Positions 6,466 through 9,183 of a DNA stretch of 9,183 bases are shown here, one piece after another. How positions within the stretch are numbered: position 1 is the stretch's first letter; the number at the start of each line of letters is the position of its first letter. The translations under genes and the position numbers were made by a program. Origin of the DNA: Prevotella sp. UBA3294 (GTDB lineage Bacteria; Bacteroidota; Bacteroidia; Bacteroidales; Bacteroidaceae); NCBI GenBank assembly GCA_002361535.1, contig DETG01000124.1, positions 41,311 to 50,493 on the forward strand, in the 5' to 3' direction. Under the pieces are notes generated by a model. That model was not told the DNA's origin. It saw only the letters and a program-made list of their open reading frames with translations, and ran no database searches.

Positions 6466-6495
6466 AGTGTTCAGAAGTGTCCAAAAGTGCCTTTT
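6466..6495. repeat. Short 10-bp tandem repeat
   Basis: AGTGTTCAGA, AGTGTCCAAA and AGTGCCTTTT follow each other at exactly 10 bp. It lies directly upstream of the 22-bp repeat block. Small and degenerate. Confidence 0.5.
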
Positions 6496-6500
6496 TGTGC

Positions 6501-6562
6501 AAGTAAAGTCTGTTTGGGATCCATGTAGAGTCTCATTGAAATGCAATTAGAGTCTGTTTTGA
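6501..6562. repeat. 22-bp tandem repeat, left part (interrupted by the IS)
   Basis: Unit 1 is 6501-6522, unit 2 is 6523-6544 and unit 3 begins at 6545. Each has the form AxxTAGAGTCT followed by a T-rich half. The insertion sequence enters unit 3 after TGTTTTGA. The unit resumes as ACCC at 7886-7889, and unit 4 starts with AAGTAGAGCCTACG at 7890. Removing the IS and one TSD copy restores three full units and a partial fourth in register. Confidence 0.75.
6555..6562. repeat. 8-bp target-site duplication of the IS (left copy)
   Basis: TGTTTTGA directly abuts the left inverted repeat. The same 8 bases stand at 7878-7885 directly after the right inverted repeat. Eight base pairs is the duplication length usual for ISL3-family elements. 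Confidence 0.93.
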
Positions 6563-6565
6563 GGT

Positions 6566-7780
6566 TCATCCGACATTTCGAGTGATACGGCAGTCGTGTA
6601 GAGCGTAGAGCCTCAGGGTAAAATACTTGTCGTCTCTAAAACCATATGCATTGCGCTTCATGACCTTTATCTTATTGTTGATGCCCTCAACCTTTCCCGT
6701 TGACAGGTGGCAGTCGTACCAAGCAAGTATCCCTGATCTGTATGCCCTCATCGTTACAGCCATTTTCTGCAGCTGTGGTATTTTGCTTTGTTCTGCCTGC
6801 CTCACCCAGTCGTCAAACACACATTCACCCATCGCCTTAACGGGTTGCATCCATATCTGGCGCAGTTGCTCCTTCAGGTAGTATGCCTTTGACAGTGGTT
6901 CGTTCATGGCCAGGGCATTGTCAAGCCTGGTCTTGTGCTGCTTGTCGAAGATGTCCGCACCATTGCCGAGCAGCAGATACCTCGTTCCCTTAAGGACTTT
7001 ACGCTTGTTCACATCCTTCTCCATGTTGTAGACCTTGCGCCTGATGTCATCAAGTTTCTCGTTCATCAGCTTGACCACATGGAAATGGTCGAACACGTGT
7101 ACAGCTTCGGGACAGTTCTCCATGACGGAGGCAATAAAAGCCGCAGACAAGTCCGTTGCCACATGCTTTATCTTTATGCCCTTGCGCTTGACCTTCCTCC
7201 AGAATTTGGCCAGGGCATCCGCACCTTTACCGTCACCGACGTGCAGTACCCTCCCGCTGTCCAGATCCACTACGATGGTCTTGTACACATGCCCTTTCCT
7301 GACTGCGAACTCATCAATGCCTATATTTTCAACGCCTTCCAGCGAAGGAGGGCTGTAGTGACGCTCAAGATAGGTGGAGTGTATCTCCTTGACCGTATCC
7401 CACGACACGCCGAGATGGTTGGACACGTCTTGAAGCGTCATCCCACGTAACAGGTCCACCACATATTTGGCGAAGCGATGGGTATAGCTGCGGCTGCCTG
7501 TGGCGAAGGGGATCCTCTCCTGCTGGTCATAGTCACAGTGGCGACACTTATAGCGTTGCACCTTCATGCGAATAATCACCTTCTTGCCACCTATGGGAAG
7601 CCCAACAAAGTCACGGAAACGGTAGCCATTCTTCACCAAATGACGCTTTCCGCACCTCGGACACACTTTTTCTCGATCTTTTGTTTGGATATGCAAGATA
7701 ATTGTGTTACCTTTGTATTCCTCACGGGTACATTCATGGGTGTATAGACCCCAGGCATGATATAGAAAACTGCTGTTCAT
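6566..7780 (-). CDS. ISL3-family transposase, 404 aa
   Basis: DDE-type transposase that cuts and joins DNA at the element ends. An N-terminal zinc-binding region has C40-P-R-C43 and C79-R-H-C82. A helix-turn-helix-like stretch around 115-135 (LQDVSNHLGVSWDTVKEIH) is expected to bind the inverted repeats. Catalytic-domain motifs follow: G-I-D156-E-F-A-V-R-K-G-H, V-F-D231-H-F-H-V-V-K and S-T-G-K-V-E365-G-I-N-N-K-I-K. D156, D231 and E365 are my proposed DDE triad; D210 in A-T-D-L-S is another acidic candidate. The length and complete motifs fit an active ISL3 enzyme. A -7-like box lies upstream at 7806-7813. The ATG at 7780 is the first start in the frame after the AT-rich leader. Confidence 0.95.
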   Translation of the reverse strand: MNSSFLYHAWGLYTHECTREEYKGNTIILHIQTKDREKVCPRCGKRHLVKNGYRFRDFVGLPIGGKKVIIRMKVQRYKCRHCDYDQQERIPFATGSRSYTHRFAKYVVDLLRGMTLQDVSNHLGVSWDTVKEIHSTYLERHYSPPSLEGVENIGIDEFAVRKGHVYKTIVVDLDSGRVLHVGDGKGADALAKFWRKVKRKGIKIKHVATDLSAAFIASVMENCPEAVHVFDHFHVVKLMNEKLDDIRRKVYNMEKDVNKRKVLKGTRYLLLGNGADIFDKQHKTRLDNALAMNEPLSKAYYLKEQLRQIWMQPVKAMGECVFDDWVRQAEQSKIPQLQKMAVTMRAYRSGILAWYDCHLSTGKVEGINNKIKVMKRNAYGFRDDKYFTLRLYALHDCRITRNVG

Positions 7781-7805
7781 TCTTGTACATTTGTTTGTGG
7801 TTATT

Positions 7806-7813
7806 CAAATATA
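7806..7813 (-). promoter_or_regulatory. Bacteroidales -7 box for the transposase
   Basis: The minus strand reads TATATTTG, matching TAnnTTTG, 25 bp upstream of the transposase ATG and inside the IS. No clear TTTG -33 box stands at 19-21 bp. Confidence 0.5.
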
Positions 7814-7877
7814 CAAAATTTACAGCGGTTTTCTTCTTCTATAGTATCACTTTATCACTCGAAATGTCGGATGAACC

Positions 7878-7885
7878 TGTTTTGA
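7878..7885. repeat. 8-bp target-site duplication of the IS (right copy)
   Basis: TGTTTTGA, identical to 6555-6562, directly after the right inverted repeat. Confidence 0.93.
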
Positions 7886-7892
7886 ACCCAAG

Positions 7893-7926
7893 TAGAGCCT
7901 ACGTATCGTTTACGTAGGCTCTATTT
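7893..7926. terminator. Perfect 13-bp hairpin, terminator-like
   Basis: TAGAGCCTACGTA (7893-7905), loop TCGTT, TACGTAGGCTCTA (7911-7923), then TTT. The left arm is also the start of the fourth 22-bp repeat unit, so the hairpin grows out of the tandem repeat. The short T-run makes intrinsic termination possible but not certain. Confidence 0.6.
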
Positions 7927-8414
7927 AGTGTTGTTCCAGACGTTTCTAACACCTGTTCCACCGTCATCTACACCTCGTTCCGCCGTCACCATCCACTTGT
8001 AGATGCCGTCGGAACGGGTGAAAACGCCGTTCCGAACAACCCTTAGGGTCCGTCTCTTCTAAAAAAATCATGATTTCAACTCGTGAAAACGGCATTTATG
8101 AGCCCTAAAGGTGCCGTTTTTGGACAAATTTTCCCCTATTCTCGTGAGCTAAAAATGCCGATGTTCTCTAACGTGTTCATAGTCAGTGCTTTATTAAACC
8201 TGGTCAGAATCGCTCCTTTTCGACCAAGAGGACGGTCAGTTCTCCCTATGCCCGTATTTCGCGTTAAACGAAGTTAATTCGTCAAGATTATTCCGATTTT
8301 TAACTTTTTAAAATTCATACTGCGGTCTATGTTGCGGATTTTAAAGAAAGAAATGCTTTTTTAGAACTTTTCATTTTTTTTGCGTAGAAAGTTGGAAGTA
8401 TCGTATGTTTTTCG
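7927..8414. other. Gene-free region with clustered inverted repeats
   Basis: No credible gene; the 64-codon frame at 8083-8277 has no recognisable features. Structures seen: GTTGTTC (7930-7936) with GAACAAC (8034-8040); CATCTACA (7965-7972) with TGTAGATG (7998-8005); CGTTCCG (7976-7982) with CGGAACG (8010-8016); a 9-bp hairpin 8009-8017/8027-8035 (TCGGAACGG/CCGTTCCGA, 9-nt loop); and AAAACGGCA (8086-8094) with TGCCGTTTT (8112-8120). ACACCT followed by a GTTCCxCCGTCA-like stretch repeats at 21 bp (7949 and 7970). From about 8280 the sequence turns AT-rich up to the promoter of the last gene. Confidence 0.65.
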
Positions 8415-8422
8415 TATATTTG
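8415..8422 (+). promoter_or_regulatory. Bacteroidales -7 box for the secreted-protein gene
   Basis: TATATTTG matches TAnnTTTG. A GTTG at 8391-8394, 20 bp upstream, is one mismatch from the TTTG -33 box. This would give a leader of about 40 nt before the ATG at 8470. Confidence 0.6.
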
Positions 8423-8469
8423 TCCCGAAAATGCGACCTTTTGTATATTTACCAACCTATTATAAGCTT

Positions 8470-9183
8470 ATGAAACAGTTTTTTACGAAACAATTAACCA
8501 TGCTGGCGATGATGTTCTTCGCCTGTATAGGCAGTGCCTTCGGGTATACAATTACGTTAAATTTCAATGGTGCCAATGCCACGGGCGCCAACGTGGAGGT
8601 TTGGTTTGAATGTTCAAATCTCTATAGTTGGATTAGTAACGAAACGCCAATAGAAGTTTCTGCCGGAGATAATGTTGCCTTTAGGGTTGAAGCCAGGAGC
8701 TTTTATGCTATTAAGAAAATCCTTCTCGATGGAGCAGATATTACAGCCGTCCATGATCCCCATACCGGATATACACTTTCCAATATCTCTGATAACCATA
8801 CTATAAGCATAGAGTGGGAAAAGGCGCCGACGAACACCATCGATTTAACATTAAATAGTGCGAATGCCGGTGCTGTGGTATTTAATGGAGAAGAAAACAC
8901 AAGTTTTTGGTTTTGTTCACAGAAGTCCAGTCAGATAGAGGTGCCTACAGGCGGAACACTATGGATGTATGTTGAACTTCTCTCTACAGCACAGCCTATT
9001 AAAACGGTTAAGGTGGATAATGTTGATGTGACAGCGCAGTTCCTCACGGATGAAGGATACCGTTTTAGCGACATCGCAGCCAACCACAGCGTTGCTATTG
9101 AGTTTGACCAGCTGGCGTCTCACACGATAAATGTTGATTTGGATAATCATATTAATAGATATTACTGTCCGCTAAACCATAAT
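8470..9183 (+). CDS. Secreted protein with 96-residue internal repeats, 3' truncated by the window edge
   Basis: The frame is open from the ATG to the last base (238 codons, no stop). Residues 1-25 look like a type I signal peptide: MKQFFTKQ, a hydrophobic core LTMLAMMFFACIG, and cleavage probably after S-A-F-G. The C19 context (F-F-A-C) is a poor lipobox. The mature part is repetitive with a period of 96 residues: T-I pairs fall at 27, 123 and 219, and each full repeat ends in a D-G/N-x-D-V/I-T...G-Y-x-x-S-x-I-x-x-N-H-x-x-x-I-E-W/F pattern (N-H at 109 and 205). The pattern resembles divergent bacterial beta-repeat domains (InlB-B-like) found in exported Bacteroidales proteins. It probably acts at the cell surface or outside the cell. 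A C-terminal sorting signal could lie beyond the window. Specific function unknown. Confidence 0.8.
   Translation, partial: MKQFFTKQLTMLAMMFFACIGSAFGYTITLNFNGANATGANVEVWFECSNLYSWISNETPIEVSAGDNVAFRVEARSFYAIKKILLDGADITAVHDPHTGYTLSNISDNHTISIEWEKAPTNTIDLTLNSANAGAVVFNGEENTSFWFCSQKSSQIEVPTGGTLWMYVELLSTAQPIKTVKVDNVDVTAQFLTDEGYRFSDIAANHSVAIEFDQLASHTINVDLDNHINRYYCPLNHN

Larger units (their letters stand above)
6563..7877 (-). mobile_element. Complete ISL3-family insertion sequence, 1315 bp
   Basis: The ends 6563-6587 and 7853-7877 are perfect 25-bp inverted repeats, beginning GGTTCATCCGACATTTCG at the left end. Both ends are flanked by TGTTTTGA. One intact transposase gene fills the element, and its stop codon lies inside the left inverted repeat. 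Perfect ends, an unchanged target duplication and an undamaged transposase indicate a recent, probably still functional insertion. The transposase reads right to left. Confidence 0.95.

Noticed and set aside
6935..7450. 171-codon plus-strand ORF
   Set aside because: Antisense shadow of the intact ISL3 transposase.
8083..8277. 64-codon ORF after the IS
   Set aside because: It overlaps inverted repeats, has no recognisable motif and no promoter or start context.
8959..9150. Minus-strand 63-codon ORF near the end
   Set aside because: Shadow of the secreted-protein gene, which is open without interruption on the plus strand.

Overview
The window looks like chromosomal DNA from a Bacteroidales bacterium, most likely Prevotellaceae. 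The reasons are the TAnnTTTG type -7 promoter boxes, weak or absent Shine-Dalgarno sequences, Prevotella-like protein sequences (for example the RF2 tail) and the style of intergenic repeats. The genus is inferred from recognition and was not tested by a search.

Layout. The first 1.4 kb is housekeeping: the 3' end of prfB (RF2), a 47-residue single-pass membrane protein too short for many gene callers, a CYTH-domain protein whose start overlaps the stop of the small gene (TAATG), and a convergent VanZ-family membrane gene that overlaps the CYTH gene end to end. A divergent promoter region around 1442-1469 then leads into two tandem paralogous sodium:neurotransmitter-symporter (SNF/NSS, LeuT-fold) genes and a membrane-anchored protein with three helix-hairpin-helix modules. 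These three genes may be co-transcribed.

From 5307 to about 8469 the only credible gene is a transposase. This is a repeat-rich accessory stretch: (i) four near-perfect 21-bp palindromes at a 35-36 bp period; (ii) a terminator-like hairpin; (iii) six 47-bp tandem units, five of which carry an intact G-quadruplex motif, bracketed by 22-bp inverted repeats; (iv) a 22-bp tandem repeat split by an intact ISL3-family insertion sequence (6563-7877, 1315 bp, 25-bp perfect inverted repeats, 8-bp target duplication TGTTTTGA); (v) a 13-bp perfect hairpin and a cluster of further inverted repeats. A solo copy of the G-rich 47-bp core lies inverted directly behind the first symporter gene.

The window ends inside a secreted protein with a signal peptide and a 96-residue internal repeat, preceded by a good TAnnTTTG promoter box. 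No defence system, CRISPR array, tRNA or rRNA is visible. The most unusual content is the repeat architecture between 5.3 and 8.2 kb.
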